DNA of 64,000 bases from NCBI GenBank assembly GCA_964590075.1, contig CAZPXS010000004.1:1-64000 (forward strand). Direction: 5' to 3'. A program made the position numbers and the translations under genes. Under the pieces are notes generated by a model. It saw nothing but the letters and a program-made list of their open reading frames with translations. It had not been told where the DNA came from and searched no databases. This DNA is from JAGDVO01 sp964590075 [NCBI: uncultured Aquificales bacterium]. Lineage in GTDB: Bacteria; Thermosulfidibacterota; Thermosulfidibacteria; Thermosulfidibacterales. Positions 1 to 9,770 of this stretch are shown one piece after another; within the stretch, counting starts at the first letter, position 1; the number at the start of each line of letters is the position of its first letter.

Positions 1-73
1 GAGGTGGTGGGAAAGTAGGTCGGTGCCAGGGCCCTTATTTTTTGTTTATAATATCCTTATCGGGTGATGGTCT

Positions 74-541
74 ATGATTGCGGTCATTCAGCGGGTAAGA
101 TCCTCAAGGGTAATCGTGGAAGGTAGAATCGTAGGTGAGATTTCAAGGGGTATAAACTGTCTGTTAGGTGTTGCCATCGGAGATACGGAAGAAGAAGCAA
201 GGTGGCTTGCAGATAAGATAGTTAATCTCAGAATATTTCCCGACGATAACAATAAAATGAATCTATCGCTACTTGATATAAAAGGGGAACTCCTAGTTAT
301 TTCACAGTTTACACTCTTGGCGGATTGTGTAAGGGGAAGAAGACCGTCATTTACCAATAGCGCTCCACCAGAGATAGCGAAAAATTTGTACGAATACTTT
401 ACAAATTATGTAAAAAATGTATATAATATAAAGGTGGAGACAGGTATATTTGGTGCTGACATGCTTGTTTACATTGAAAATGATGGTCCTGTAACTTTTG
501 TTATAGATACGAGAGAGAAGTTTAAGAAGCGAGAGGTTTAG
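74..541 (+). CDS. dtd: D-aminoacyl-tRNA deacylase
   Basis: Cytosolic proofreading enzyme that hydrolyses D-aminoacyl-tRNAs (and mischarged glycyl-tRNA-Ala) and recycles the tRNA. The 155-residue length is normal for DTD. The two family signatures are visible: SQFTL at residues 77-81 and the cross-subunit Gly-Pro motif NDGPVT at 136-141, which rejects L-amino acids. The ATG at 74 follows a weak GGGTGATGG ribosome site. A TATAAT-like hexamer lies at 47-52 without a clear -35. The next gene starts one base after the stop, so the two are probably cotranscribed. Confidence 0.96.
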   Translation: MIAVIQRVRSSRVIVEGRIVGEISRGINCLLGVAIGDTEEEARWLADKIVNLRIFPDDNNKMNLSLLDIKGELLVISQFTLLADCVRGRRPSFTNSAPPEIAKNLYEYFTNYVKNVYNIKVETGIFGADMLVYIENDGPVTFVIDTREKFKKREV

Positions 542-542
542 G

Positions 543-1184
543 TTGAGGGTTGAAAGGGTAGTAGTAGGTCCTCTTGAGGTTAACTGTTATATAGTTTTTG
601 ATGAAGAGACAAAGGAGGGTATTGTTATAGATCCCGGATCCGATGGTAAAAGGATAGTAAGGATAATAGAGGCAGAGTCCATAGATCTGAAGTATATAGT
701 CAATACCCATGGGCATGTGGATCATATCGGTGCCAATAAGGATTTAAAGGATGCTTTTCCGGAGGCCAGATTAGCTATCTGTCCCCTTGATTTACCTTTA
801 CTCGATAGTGCCATGAACTCCTATATAGCCATCATGGTTGGTGCAAAGAAGTCTCCACCACCCGATATATCACTTTACGATGGTGATATTATATCCTTTG
901 GTAACTGTAGCTTAAAGGTCTTACATACACCGGGGCACACTCCCGGTTCCATATGTCTACTTGGTGATGGTTTGGTTTTTACCGGCGATACTCTGTTTGC
1001 CGGTAGTGTCGGTAGGGTTGATCTACCCATGGCGGAACCTGAAAAGCTTATTCCATCCATAAAGGAGAAACTTATGGTTTTACCGGATGATACTGTTGTT
1101 TTACCTGGACATGGTCCTGAATCCACTATAGGTTACGAAAGGCGTTACAATCCTTTCATAAACGGATCTTTCCTACTGTTTTAG
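543..1184 (+). CDS. Metallo-beta-lactamase-fold hydrolase, glyoxalase II-like
   Basis: Short single-domain MBL-fold hydrolase of 213 residues. It carries the metal-binding series HGHVDH (56-61), then [16 protein letters not shown] and PGHGPES, which together supply the two-metal site expected of hydroxyacylglutathione hydrolase-like enzymes. The start is a TTG one base after the dtd stop, with GAGAGG ahead of it. The substrate cannot be told from sequence: full glyoxalase II proteins are longer and have a C-terminal substrate domain that is absent here. Pairing with dtd suggests a housekeeping thioester or persulfide hydrolase, but that is inference. Confidence 0.88.
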   Translation: MRVERVVVGPLEVNCYIVFDEETKEGIVIDPGSDGKRIVRIIEAESIDLKYIVNTHGHVDHIGANKDLKDAFPEARLAICPLDLPLLDSAMNSYIAIMVGAKKSPPPDISLYDGDIISFGNCSLKVLHTPGHTPGSICLLGDGLVFTGDTLFAGSVGRVDLPMAEPEKLIPSIKEKLMVLPDDTVVLPGHGPESTIGYERRYNPFINGSFLLF

Positions 1185-1230
1185 ACTTGCTTTTATTTAA
1201 ATTTTTTTCTGGATCTCCCAGGGGGGAGCT

Positions 1231-1674
1231 ATGAGCAAACTTTTTAACTATATTTCACAATCTGAAAAGATCATGCATGTTTTAGTTGCCGTTAGTTTAC
1301 TTTTAATTTCTGCAGGTATTCTCACCTATACAGCTATTAATACTATTTCTTCAATTATATCCGGCCACGATCCTATTCATACCTTCATCGCTGCTATACA
1401 GGATGTTCTACTTGTTATAATAGTCCTCGAGTTACTTTGGACCGTTGTAACCTATATAAGAATGGAATCGATACCCCTCGAACCCTTTCTCTACGTCGGT
1501 ATAATATCCTCTGTTAGGGCACTTGTTTTACACGGAACGAAGACTATAGAGGTTATAGCTGAAAAACAGAGTGTTTTTGAGGTTGTACTCAAACCGTCCC
1601 TACATGTTATGGAGATATTGATAATAGCGATTGCAATATATATAATAAGGGCCAGTAAGAGGTTTTTGGTGTAA
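1231..1674 (+). CDS. PsiE-family integral membrane protein
   Basis: 147-residue membrane protein with about four hydrophobic segments (roughly residues 17-40, 52-74, 85-105 and 122-142). The segment 'EPFLYVGIISSVRALVL' matches the PsiE (phosphate-starvation-inducible E) family, whose biochemical function is unknown. A strong GGGGGGAG ribosome site precedes the ATG. Its stop codon sits one base before tRNA-Thr, so the tRNA may be processed from the same transcript. No phosphate-regulon neighbours are present, so a phosphate role is not supported by context. Confidence 0.75.
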   Translation: MSKLFNYISQSEKIMHVLVAVSLLLISAGILTYTAINTISSIISGHDPIHTFIAAIQDVLLVIIVLELLWTVVTYIRMESIPLEPFLYVGIISSVRALVLHGTKTIEVIAEKQSVFEVVLKPSLHVMEILIIAIAIYIIRASKRFLV

Positions 1675-1675
1675 T

Positions 1676-1747
1676 GCCGGCGTAGCTCAGTGGTAGAGCA
1701 GCTGATTCGTAATCAGCAGGTCGGGAGTTCGAATCTCCCCGCCGGCT
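1676..1747 (+). tRNA. tRNA-Thr (anticodon CGT)
   Basis: A complete cloverleaf can be folded. The acceptor stem is GCCGGCG with CGCCGGC (7 bp); the D stem is GCTC/GAGC; the anticodon stem is GCTGA/TCAGC with loop TTCGTAA (anticodon CGT, reading ACG); the variable loop has five bases; the T arm is GGGAG-TTCGAAT-CTCCC. The discriminator is T and CCA is not encoded. It begins one base after the PsiE-like stop codon and ends just before the convergent uvrC stop. Confidence 0.96.
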
Positions 1748-1755
1748 TAGATCTT

Positions 1756-3360
1756 TTACTTCAGGAAGTTCATTTCCCTCCTTTTCCTCTGGTAACTTAG
1801 AGCGAATCTATGTGCCTCATCCCTCACTCTTTGGATGAAAAGAAAGACAGGATTACTCGTATCGATTATAACTTCCCCCTCCTCATTCCATATTCTATCA
1901 TGGTCTTTACTTTCACTTATAGCGATCACATCTATGTCGAGATTCTTCTCCCCTAGGATTCTCCTTATCCTTCTTAGGTGAGCAAGTGTTCCATCAAGTA
2001 TTATAAGATCCGGGTATTCCCACTCTTCGTGTTCAAGCCTTCTTTTTATAACTTCTTCATGCATGTATATATCGGCTCTTTTTGGTGCTTCCTTTATAGC
2101 GAACCTTCTATATTCCGATTTTGCCTCCTTACCATCTATGAAGACAACCATCGATCCCACTGGATGTTCTCCGGAGAGATTAGACATATCATATCCCTCT
2201 ATTCTACTCGGCAACTTACTTAGTTTCAGTTTTTCCTTTAGTTCCTTTGAAAGTACCATCCATTTACCTTCCTCAAGGATATAATCTTCCAGAAATCTCC
2301 GTGTCTTTTCCATGACAAATTCCATAAGTATGTTTTCATTCTCTGAATCGGCTCTCTTTACATTAATCTTAAAACTGCTATCCATTACTTTTCTTACAGT
2401 TTCAAAATTTTCATCATCAACGAGTATGTATTCTATAACATCTTTTCTATCGCTATATATTTCAAAAATAGCGTTAAATATGTTTTCTCTAACTGGCATT
2501 ATTTCTACAAACCTTTTTTCACCTATTACCATACCATTTCTAACGAAGGTTATGTTTACAACACTGATCCCATCTTTTTCCACTCCAACAATAACATCTA
2601 TATTCAACTTCTCGGGTAACATTACCTTTTGTGTTTCCAATAGTTGTTGCACAGCTCTTATTCTATCCCTTAGTACTATGGCCCTTTCAAAATCGAGATT
2701 TTCACTTGCTTCAAACATCTCTTGTTCGAGTTTTTCTAAGTACTCTTTTACCTCTCCTTTTATGAAATCTAAAAAGCCCTTAACTATCTTCCAGTATTCC
2801 TCTTTGGTTATTTTACCTCCGCAGGGACCATAGCATCTTCCTATCTGGTGTTTTAAGCATGGTCTTGCGAATTTTAGCTTTCTGAGGTCCTTTTTACACT
2901 GCCTCAAAGGGAAGGCTTCAAGTAGCATTCTTATGGCTTCCCTTAGTGCGTTTGCGCTAGGGTATGGTCCAAGGTATATTGAGCCGTCCCCTTGGGGTCT
3001 TCTTGTTATCTCCACGTATGGGAACTCATCTCTGATAGCTATCCTTAAGTAGGGGTAACTTTTATCATCCTTTAGTAATGTATTAAATGTTGGCTTGTGT
3101 GTTTTTATCAGGTTCTGTTCTAATATGTATGCGTTTACCTCATTATCGGTTGTTATTATTTCCAGTGAACATGCCTTCCTAACCATTATCTTTATCTTAT
3201 AGGGTAGATCTTCCCTTAGGTAGGATTTTAGGCGGTTTTTTAAGCTTTTTGCTTTACCTACGTATAGAACCTTGCCTTTAGCATCCTTCCATATGTAACA
3301 ACCTGGTAGATCAGGACTGCTATTTATAGTTGATACTATCTCTTCTCTAATTGAGTTCAT
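1756..3360 (-). CDS. uvrC: UvrC excinuclease subunit, lacking the C-terminal HhH domain
   Basis: Nucleotide excision repair nuclease that makes both incisions around lesions marked by UvrA/UvrB. Domains in order: GIY-YIG nuclease (about residues 15-95, with GCYIWKD and VLYVGKAKSLKNRL), a cysteine-bearing region (PCLKHQIGRCYGPC, near 165-180), a UvrB-interacting UVR helix pair (about 205-240), and the RNase H-like 3' nuclease domain (about 370-534) with YDMSNLSGEH, DLIILDGT and DEAHRFALSYQRK. At 534 residues it stops where most UvrC proteins continue into a helix-hairpin-helix pair. tRNA-Thr begins nine bases downstream, so the tail is absent rather than frameshifted. The start overlaps the hslO end by 14 bases. 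Confidence 0.95.
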   Translation of the reverse strand: MNSIREEIVSTINSSPDLPGCYIWKDAKGKVLYVGKAKSLKNRLKSYLREDLPYKIKIMVRKACSLEIITTDNEVNAYILEQNLIKTHKPTFNTLLKDDKSYPYLRIAIRDEFPYVEITRRPQGDGSIYLGPYPSANALREAIRMLLEAFPLRQCKKDLRKLKFARPCLKHQIGRCYGPCGGKITKEEYWKIVKGFLDFIKGEVKEYLEKLEQEMFEASENLDFERAIVLRDRIRAVQQLLETQKVMLPEKLNIDVIVGVEKDGISVVNITFVRNGMVIGEKRFVEIMPVRENIFNAIFEIYSDRKDVIEYILVDDENFETVRKVMDSSFKINVKRADSENENILMEFVMEKTRRFLEDYILEEGKWMVLSKELKEKLKLSKLPSRIEGYDMSNLSGEHPVGSMVVFIDGKEAKSEYRRFAIKEAPKRADIYMHEEVIKRRLEHEEWEYPDLIILDGTLAHLRRIRRILGEKNLDIDVIAISESKDHDRIWNEEGEVIIDTSNPVFLFIQRVRDEAHRFALSYQRKRREMNFLK

Positions 3361-4228
3361 CTTTCGATATAAGGTACTTGCTCTTGCAGTAGTTACAGGT
3401 TACCTCTATTTTACCGTTCACTTCTAGGTACTCAAGCTCTTCCTTTGGAACCGATCTTAGAAATTCCTTTATAAGATCGTAGTTACAGGGGCAGTAGAAA
3501 CTTATGTCCTTTAGTTTCATTATCTTGGCTTTGTGTCCCTCTAGTATCATCTCCGCTATATCCTCCGGTTTTTTCCCCTCCCTCATGAGACTCGAGATTG
3601 GAGGTAGAGCCTTTAGTCTCTCCTCAAATTCCCTGAGTGTATCGTCGCTTACGGTTCCGACTGGCTGGAGCAAGAAACCACCTACATGTAGTATAGTTCC
3701 GTCTTCATCTACAAGAACTCCGGTTGCAAGGGCAGATGGGATCTGTTCAGACTTGTATAGGTAGTAGGCGAGATCCTCACCTATCTCTCCCGATACAAGT
3801 GGCATTACGGTTGTGTATGGTTCACCTATACCCAAATCTTTGGTAACTATCAGATGACCTGGTAAAAGTAGCTTTGATAGATCGAATTTTTTTCTGCCAT
3901 CGACCTCCTTTGTGTATATATCTATATCCTGATCGGTATCTATTAGGGCTCTAGCTCTACCATAGCCATCAGCTTCAACCGCGATTACTCTGATAGGACC
4001 CTCGGTCTCGATTTTTACTAGTATCTTTTGGTTGGAGTTATGTTTTATGAGGGATGTGAGAAGGAGTGTACCAGCAAGAAGTCTTGCAAAAATGGGTTTT
4101 GCCATTACCGGTGGTTTATGTATTTCATCCACTATTTTTGCCGTATCTGTGGCTTTGACGACATAGAGTCTTATGGGTTCCTTCTCCGGTAAACCTATTA
4201 CCAGGTAATCACTACTTTGTCTGATCAT
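3347..4228 (-). CDS. hslO: Hsp33 redox-regulated chaperone
   Basis: Holdase activated by oxidation. The 293-residue protein has the Hsp33 N-terminal fold and, near the C-terminus, the zinc-binding cysteines FYCPCNYD and TCNYCKSKY (pattern CxC...CxxC). These release zinc and form disulfides under oxidative heat stress. It lies 13 bases after glmS and overlaps uvrC by 14 bases, so glmU-glmS-hslO-uvrC looks like one operon joining wall-precursor synthesis with stress and repair functions. Confidence 0.95.
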   Translation of the reverse strand: MIRQSSDYLVIGLPEKEPIRLYVVKATDTAKIVDEIHKPPVMAKPIFARLLAGTLLLTSLIKHNSNQKILVKIETEGPIRVIAVEADGYGRARALIDTDQDIDIYTKEVDGRKKFDLSKLLLPGHLIVTKDLGIGEPYTTVMPLVSGEIGEDLAYYLYKSEQIPSALATGVLVDEDGTILHVGGFLLQPVGTVSDDTLREFEERLKALPPISSLMREGKKPEDIAEMILEGHKAKIMKLKDISFYCPCNYDLIKEFLRSVPKEELEYLEVNGKIEVTCNYCKSKYLISKDELN

Positions 4229-4241
4229 GATTTACACCCCT

Positions 4242-6074
4242 TTATTCTACAGTTACTGATTTTGCTAAGTTTCTCGGTTGGTCGACATCAAGTCCCTTTT
4301 TGTTTGCTATGTGATAGGCAAGTAACTGTAGGGGAATCACGTAAAGAAAAGGTTTTAAAACCTCTAATGTTACGGGAACCTTAAAAACATACCTACCCTT
4401 ATCGTCCAGTTCCTCGTTACCCTCGTCCGTAAATATTATGGATATACCCTCTCTTGAGTTTACCTCCTCTATGTTAGACTTTGTCTTTTCGTAGACCTTA
4501 CCGAGGGGAGCAAGTATTACAACGGGCATCTTGTTATCTATCAGGGCGATAGGTCCGTGTTTCATCTCTCCGGCTGGATATCCTTCCGCATGTATGTAGG
4601 AGATTTCCTTCAGTTTTAGTGCACCCTCAAGGGCGATGGGATACATGAGGTTACGACCGAGATAAAGGAAGGAATTTGAGTCGAGAAATCTGCTACTTAA
4701 ACTTTCCATCTCTTTATTGGCCCTTTCAAGATAGTTTTCTATTAACCTCGGAATTTTCATCAACTCCTGATAGTATTCTTCAATATCTTCATAGTTCAGT
4801 TTCTTCCTTAGGATACCCAAAAATAGAGTCATGATAAACAAAACGGACAACTGAGACGTGAAGGCTTTTGTAGAGGCAACGCCTATCTCTGGGCCTGCGT
4901 TTGTATAAATCACCATATCCGATTCCCTTGCTATACTGCTACCTATAACGTTCACTATACTACATGTGGTTGCACCCTTTTTCTTTGCCATCCTCATCGC
5001 CTGTAGTGTATCTATGGTTTCTCCCGATTGGGATACAAATATAGCCAAGGTTCTATCCAGGTCCGTTATATCCCTGTATCTAAACTCACTGGCTATATCG
5101 GTTTCCACCTCAACCTTTGCCAGACTTTCAAACCAGTATTTTGAGGTTAAACAGGCATGGTAACTAGTGCCACAGGCAACAAGTAGTACCTTTCTTATTC
5201 TTGATAAACTCTCCCTGTCAACTAGGTTTCCATTCTCTTTGAATATGTAGAAGTCCTTATCTTCAAAGGAGTACATTCCCCTTATCGTATCGGATATAGC
5301 CCTTGGTTGTTCAAATATCTCTTTGAGCATAAAGTGCTTATATCCACCCTTTTCAGCGGAGATGGGATCCCAGTTGACCACCATAACACTTTTGTTTATC
5401 TTCCCGTGTTTATTATAGATTGTGAAGCTGTTACCTTCTATAACAACAAACTCATCATCATCGAGAGGTATGAATCTTCTAGTGTATGGTAGAATGGCTG
5501 GGATGTCGCTTGCTAAGAATAATTCCCCTTCTCCAATTCCGAGTATCAATGGGCTATCCTTTCTGTAACCTATTAGGAGATCGTCTTTATCTTCGACCAT
5601 CACAACTATAGCCATGGATCCTTCAAGTTCATCTATGGCTCTCTTAATCGCTGAAAATAGATCGCCATTATAATACCTGTTAATAAGAGCAGCTATTACT
5701 TCTGTGTCAGTCTCGGAGATGAGGTTAAATCCTTCTCCTAAGAGTTTATTCTTAAGTTTTCTGTAATTTTCTATTATTCCGTTGTGAACGATAACCACTT
5801 TACCTACCTTGTGAGGGTGAGCGTTTATGTTGTCGGGTTTTCCGTGAGTAGCCCATCTAGTGTGACCTATTCCCAGCTTGCCTATTGGTGGGTTGCTTGA
5901 GATTAGTTTTTCAAGCTCTCCTATCTTACCCTTGGTTTTTACTATTCTAATCTCTCTCCCCGTATGTATGGCAACCCCCGCTGAATCGTAACCCCTATAC
6001 TCGAGTCTTTTTAGGGAGTCTATTATAACTTCAACTGCACTTCTTTCGCCAAGGTAGCCAACTATCCCACACAT
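4242..6074 (-). CDS. glmS: Glutamine-fructose-6-phosphate aminotransferase
   Basis: Makes glucosamine-6-phosphate from fructose-6-phosphate and glutamine, the first step toward UDP-GlcNAc. The 610-residue protein starts MCGIVGYLG, giving the N-terminal nucleophile Cys2 of the class II glutaminase domain (to about residue 225). Two SIS sugar-isomerase domains follow, with SQSGETIDTLQAMR and the C-terminal DQPRNLAKSVTVE that closes the active site. It begins two bases after glmU, so the two steps of the pathway are translationally coupled. No glmS ribozyme could fit in that two-base gap. Confidence 0.97.
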   Translation of the reverse strand: MCGIVGYLGERSAVEVIIDSLKRLEYRGYDSAGVAIHTGREIRIVKTKGKIGELEKLISSNPPIGKLGIGHTRWATHGKPDNINAHPHKVGKVVIVHNGIIENYRKLKNKLLGEGFNLISETDTEVIAALINRYYNGDLFSAIKRAIDELEGSMAIVVMVEDKDDLLIGYRKDSPLILGIGEGELFLASDIPAILPYTRRFIPLDDDEFVVIEGNSFTIYNKHGKINKSVMVVNWDPISAEKGGYKHFMLKEIFEQPRAISDTIRGMYSFEDKDFYIFKENGNLVDRESLSRIRKVLLVACGTSYHACLTSKYWFESLAKVEVETDIASEFRYRDITDLDRTLAIFVSQSGETIDTLQAMRMAKKKGATTCSIVNVIGSSIARESDMVIYTNAGPEIGVASTKAFTSQLSVLFIMTLFLGILRKKLNYEDIEEYYQELMKIPRLIENYLERANKEMESLSSRFLDSNSFLYLGRNLMYPIALEGALKLKEISYIHAEGYPAGEMKHGPIALIDNKMPVVILAPLGKVYEKTKSNIEEVNSREGISIIFTDEGNEELDDKGRYVFKVPVTLEVLKPFLYVIPLQLLAYHIANKKGLDVDQPRNLAKSVTVE

Positions 6075-6076
6075 TT

Positions 6077-7453
6077 CTATTTACACTCCCCTTTCTTCTT
6101 CCTATAGTAACTCATACCTTTCCCTTCCAATATCTTTAGCTCAGCTCTCGATACTGCCAAGGCCTCATCGGGTATATTTTTGGTAACGGTTGTTCCGGCT
6201 CCGATAAGGGCGTTTTTACCTATTCTTACAGGTGCTACTAGTTGACAGTCGCTACCTATAAATGCTCCATCCTCTATGAAGGTGGGATTCTTCCTAACCC
6301 CATCGTAGTTACAGGTTATGACACCGGCTCCAATGTTTACACCACTTCCTACGGTTGCGTCTCCAAGATAGGCGAGGTGATTTGCCTGACTTTTCTCCCC
6401 CATTATGGTTTTCTTTAGTTCAACGAAGTTACCTATCTTTGCCCCTGCCTTTATTATCGTCTCTGGTCTTATCCTTGCAAAGGGTCCTATACTAACCTCT
6501 TCCTCTATTATAGCTCCCTCTATATGGGAGTATTCCCTGATTTTACATCCATCCTTTATGGTCGAATCCTTTATAACCACAAATGGCATCACTTCACATC
6601 TTTTCCCAATCTTGGTTTTTCCCTGTATAAAAACGTAGGGCCAGATAACCGTGTCGGTATCTATCTCAACCTCCTCATCTATGAAGGTATTTTCCGGAGA
6701 GATTACGGTAACCCCATTTTTAACAAGTTCCTCTATCTTCTTTAAGTTTCTATCTTTGAAGGCCTTTACAAGTTGAAACCTATCGTTTATACCCATTCCT
6801 TCCTCCTCCCCACATACTATGAACTTTACCTTTTTCCCATTTTTATTCAAAATTTCGATTATGTCTGTTAGATAGTACTCCCCCTTTTTTGGGTTAGCTT
6901 TTATATATCCTATAAAGTTTTCAAGTACATCCTTTTTTACAGCATAGACTCCTGTATTTACTAACCTTATGTTTCTCTCACTATCGGTAAGGTCACTCTC
7001 TTCAACTATCCTAAATAGCCTCTCACCCTCAGTTATCGCTCGACCGTAGCCCCTCGGATCTTTAACTTCCATAAGGAGGGTAACCATGTCACACTCTCCT
7101 AGGGCATCTATCATTGTTCTAAGTGTTTCTTTGCTTACGAAAGGTGCATCCCCCGGTAGTATTAGGGTTACGTCACCTTCTAATTTGTCTAGAGCTACCT
7201 TGACCGCATGGGCTGTTCCAAGTTGTTCCTCCTGTGTAACAAATAGGAGACTATTGTATCTCCCGGTAAGGTATCTCTTTACTTCCTCTCCCCTATACCC
7301 AACAACGACTATGACTCTATCTACTAGATCCACTACTTTATCTATTAGTATTTCTATAAGGGTCTTGTTTCCTATCCTATGTAGAACTTTAGGTATTTCG
7401 GATTTCATCCTTGTTCCTTTACCGGCAGCTAGTATCAGTGCCTCTACCCTCAT
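6077..7453 (-). CDS. glmU: Bifunctional GlmU uridylyltransferase/acetyltransferase
   Basis: Acetylates glucosamine-1-phosphate and couples it to UTP, giving UDP-GlcNAc for peptidoglycan and lipopolysaccharide. The N-terminal pyrophosphorylase has LILAAGKGTRM at residues 6-16. The C-terminal left-handed beta helix shows hexapeptide repeats and the acetyltransferase segment around 'NHLAYLGDATVGSGVNIGAG'. I place the start at 7453 because GGAG lies seven bases upstream and the family motif then begins at residue 6. The same frame is open 14 codons further upstream without a ribosome site. First gene of the operon with glmS. Confidence 0.96.
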   Translation of the reverse strand: MRVEALILAAGKGTRMKSEIPKVLHRIGNKTLIEILIDKVVDLVDRVIVVVGYRGEEVKRYLTGRYNSLLFVTQEEQLGTAHAVKVALDKLEGDVTLILPGDAPFVSKETLRTMIDALGECDMVTLLMEVKDPRGYGRAITEGERLFRIVEESDLTDSERNIRLVNTGVYAVKKDVLENFIGYIKANPKKGEYYLTDIIEILNKNGKKVKFIVCGEEEGMGINDRFQLVKAFKDRNLKKIEELVKNGVTVISPENTFIDEEVEIDTDTVIWPYVFIQGKTKIGKRCEVMPFVVIKDSTIKDGCKIREYSHIEGAIIEEEVSIGPFARIRPETIIKAGAKIGNFVELKKTIMGEKSQANHLAYLGDATVGSGVNIGAGVITCNYDGVRKNPTFIEDGAFIGSDCQLVAPVRIGKNALIGAGTTVTKNIPDEALAVSRAELKILEGKGMSYYRKKKGECK

Positions 7454-7597
7454 CTTCTCACTCCATCTACCGTATAGTGTAAAGTAATACAACAATTAGC
7501 GTTTTTCTTAAATAGGTCCTGTGGAAGAATTGAACCTTTGGTGGTATAAGGAGATTACCTATCAGGAGAGGGTGTAGACAGGGGGACCTAACTGGTT

Positions 7598-9721
7598 ATG
7601 ATTGAAGGTATTCTTAGAAGGTTGACAGAGGAACAGAGATTGGCTGTTGAGACGACGGAGGGTCCGCTTATAGTTATTGCTGGTCCTGGTTCAGGTAAGA
7701 CGAGGGTTGTTACGGTAAGAGCTGGGTATCTCGCGGTAAAGGGTGTTCCATTAAGGTCTATTCTGGCACTTACCTTTACTAATAAAGCCGCTAACGAGAT
7801 GAAGGAGAGGGTCTGTAATATCCTTCTTAAGTGTCAGATACCCTTCGATAAGAGTGAGATATTCTTCTCTACCTTTCATTCCTTCTCCCTTTGGTTATTA
7901 AGGAGATTTGCCGAGAGAATAGGCTATTCAAACGATTTTACCGTTATCGATGAGAACGATCAGAGGGTGATTATAAAGGAGATAATTAAGGAGCTTCCCT
8001 ATGATGTTAACTACAGTGAGAAAAGACTTTCAGAGATATTTTCCAATATAAGATGTAACATTGATGAGAATTTTGAGATTAACTTAGATTCTATAGGGTA
8101 TGATGAGGAAGTTCTGGATATCTTTGAAAGGTATAGATCTTACCTGAGAAGGTACTCTCTTATGGATTTTGACGATTTACTTATTAACACTCTGATTCTA
8201 TTTAGGGATCATCCACAAGTTCTATCCTGGGTGAGGAATCGTTTTAGGTACATAATGGTGGATGAGTATCAGGATACCAATAGGGTTCAGTATTTGATAG
8301 CTAAAAGTATGGCCGAGGAGCATAGAAATATATGTGTTGTTGGTGATGAGGATCAGTCCATATACTCCTGGAGAAACGCTGATATAAGGAATATTCTTGA
8401 GTTTGAGAGAGATTTCCCCGAGGCTAAGGTTATATTCCTCAAGGATAACTTTAGATCCACTCCTTATATAATAAAGGTTGCAAATGCCGTTATCTCTAAA
8501 AATTCGCTGAGGAGGGCAAAGAAAATAGAACCGGTCAGAAATGGTGGTAGTAAGGTTAAACTGTATTCTGCCATAGATGAAAGGGATGAAGCGAGATTTG
8601 TAATCTCAAAGATAAAGGAGATGGGTAGACCCTACAGAGATTATGCCATATTCTACAGAACTAACTACCAATCGAGAGTCTTTGAGGAGGAGTTGATAAG
8701 AGAGGGCATTCCCTATGTTCTCGTTGGTGCCTATAGATTCTATGAGAGGAAGGAGATAAAGGATATAGTCTCATATATAAGGTTTATACTTAATCCCGAT
8801 GATGTTCTATCGCTCGCCAGAATAATAAATGTTCCGCCAAGGGGAATAGGTTCTACCACTCTTAGAATGATCATGATGAGGGTGGAAAAGGGCATGTCTG
8901 TTATGGCTGCTTTGGAAAGTCTTATCTCCTCCATGGAAATCACAAAGGATAGAAGGATAGCTCTTAAGAATTTTGTGGAATTCATAGAGTATATGAGGGA
9001 AAAGGTATCTGAGCTTACCCCGAGTGAGTTTGTAACACTTCTACTTGAAAAGAGTGGCTATAGGAAGATGCTTGAGGAGGATTCAGAAAGGGAGTCCCTT
9101 TCGAGGTTGGAGAATGTAAGGGAACTTATAAACATGGCCAGCGAATACGATGAACTGGAGGATGGTTTAAAGTACATGATAGACAGGATAACCATTGCAA
9201 CGAGCGTTGATAGCTATAGGGAAGGCGATAGTGTTACCCTTATGACACTACATTCCGCCAAGGGTCTTGAGTTTCCGGTTGTTTTTATAACGGGTGTTGA
9301 GGAGGGTCTTATTCCCCATTCCCTATCTGAGGGTAGTTTCGAAATAGAAGAGGAAAGGAGATTGTTCTATGTGGGTATAACAAGGGCGAAGGATGATCTG
9401 TTTATAACGTACTGTAAAAGAAGGAGTTTCTATGGAAAACTCAAGGAGTCTAAACCGTCGAGGTTTTTATCCGATATACCTCCCGAGTTGCTGGATAGGG
9501 TTAACCTGTTGAAGGAGGAGGGTGATAGGAGGGTTATAAAGGATTCTGAATCGAGTGGGAATGGGTTAAGAAGGGGTGATCGTGTTGAGCATTCGATCTT
9601 TGGTGTTGGAAGGGTACTCGATATATACGGGAGCGGTGATAGCGCCAAGGTTCTCGTTAGATTCGATAAGGTTGGGGTAAAACTGTTAGCCCTTTCCTTT
9701 GCAAATCTAAGGAAGTTGTAG
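7598..9721 (+). CDS. UvrD/PcrA-type superfamily 1 DNA helicase
   Basis: 3'-5' helicase for repair and removal of proteins from DNA. The 707-residue protein carries the SF1A motifs in order: Walker A GPGSGKT (29-35), the TFTNKAA region, DEYQDTN (Walker B), VVGDEDQSIYSWR (motif III), NFRST, TLHSAKGLEFPVVF and VGITRAKDDL. The C-terminus holds a PcrA-like tail (GDRVEHSIFGVGRVL), a Tudor-like RNA polymerase-binding module. It is divergent from glmU across about 140 bases with no convincing promoter. The nearest GGGGG lies 12 bases before the ATG, so the start is a little uncertain. Confidence 0.95.
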   Translation: MIEGILRRLTEEQRLAVETTEGPLIVIAGPGSGKTRVVTVRAGYLAVKGVPLRSILALTFTNKAANEMKERVCNILLKCQIPFDKSEIFFSTFHSFSLWLLRRFAERIGYSNDFTVIDENDQRVIIKEIIKELPYDVNYSEKRLSEIFSNIRCNIDENFEINLDSIGYDEEVLDIFERYRSYLRRYSLMDFDDLLINTLILFRDHPQVLSWVRNRFRYIMVDEYQDTNRVQYLIAKSMAEEHRNICVVGDEDQSIYSWRNADIRNILEFERDFPEAKVIFLKDNFRSTPYIIKVANAVISKNSLRRAKKIEPVRNGGSKVKLYSAIDERDEARFVISKIKEMGRPYRDYAIFYRTNYQSRVFEEELIREGIPYVLVGAYRFYERKEIKDIVSYIRFILNPDDVLSLARIINVPPRGIGSTTLRMIMMRVEKGMSVMAALESLISSMEITKDRRIALKNFVEFIEYMREKVSELTPSEFVTLLLEKSGYRKMLEEDSERESLSRLENVRELINMASEYDELEDGLKYMIDRITIATSVDSYREGDSVTLMTLHSAKGLEFPVVFITGVEEGLIPHSLSEGSFEIEEERRLFYVGITRAKDDLFITYCKRRSFYGKLKESKPSRFLSDIPPELLDRVNLLKEEGDRRVIKDSESSGNGLRRGDRVEHSIFGVGRVLDIYGSGDSAKVLVRFDKVGVKLLALSFANLRKL

Positions 9722-9770
9722 TAAAATTAATCAAAAGTATCTCCAATTAGATTGGATCGGAGGTTTTATC

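Noticed and set aside
1-73. Possible end of an upstream gene (stop TAG at 16-18) and a GGGCCC-plus-T-run terminator
   Set aside because: Only five codons are visible and the palindrome has no loop, so neither can be supported.
2312-2833. A 173-codon open frame on the plus strand
   Set aside because: It is antisense to uvrC, low in complexity (Ser/Phe/Leu-rich), has no family match and no ribosome site.
6075-6076. glmS ribozyme
   Set aside because: glmS follows glmU by two bases, leaving no room.
7454-7597. Search for a small RNA or tRNA in the glmU-helicase gap
   Set aside because: No cloverleaf, strong stem-loop with T-run, or short ORF with a ribosome site was found.
9722-9770. Promoter between the helicase and gatC
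   Set aside because: AT-rich, but no pair of boxes with acceptable spacing.
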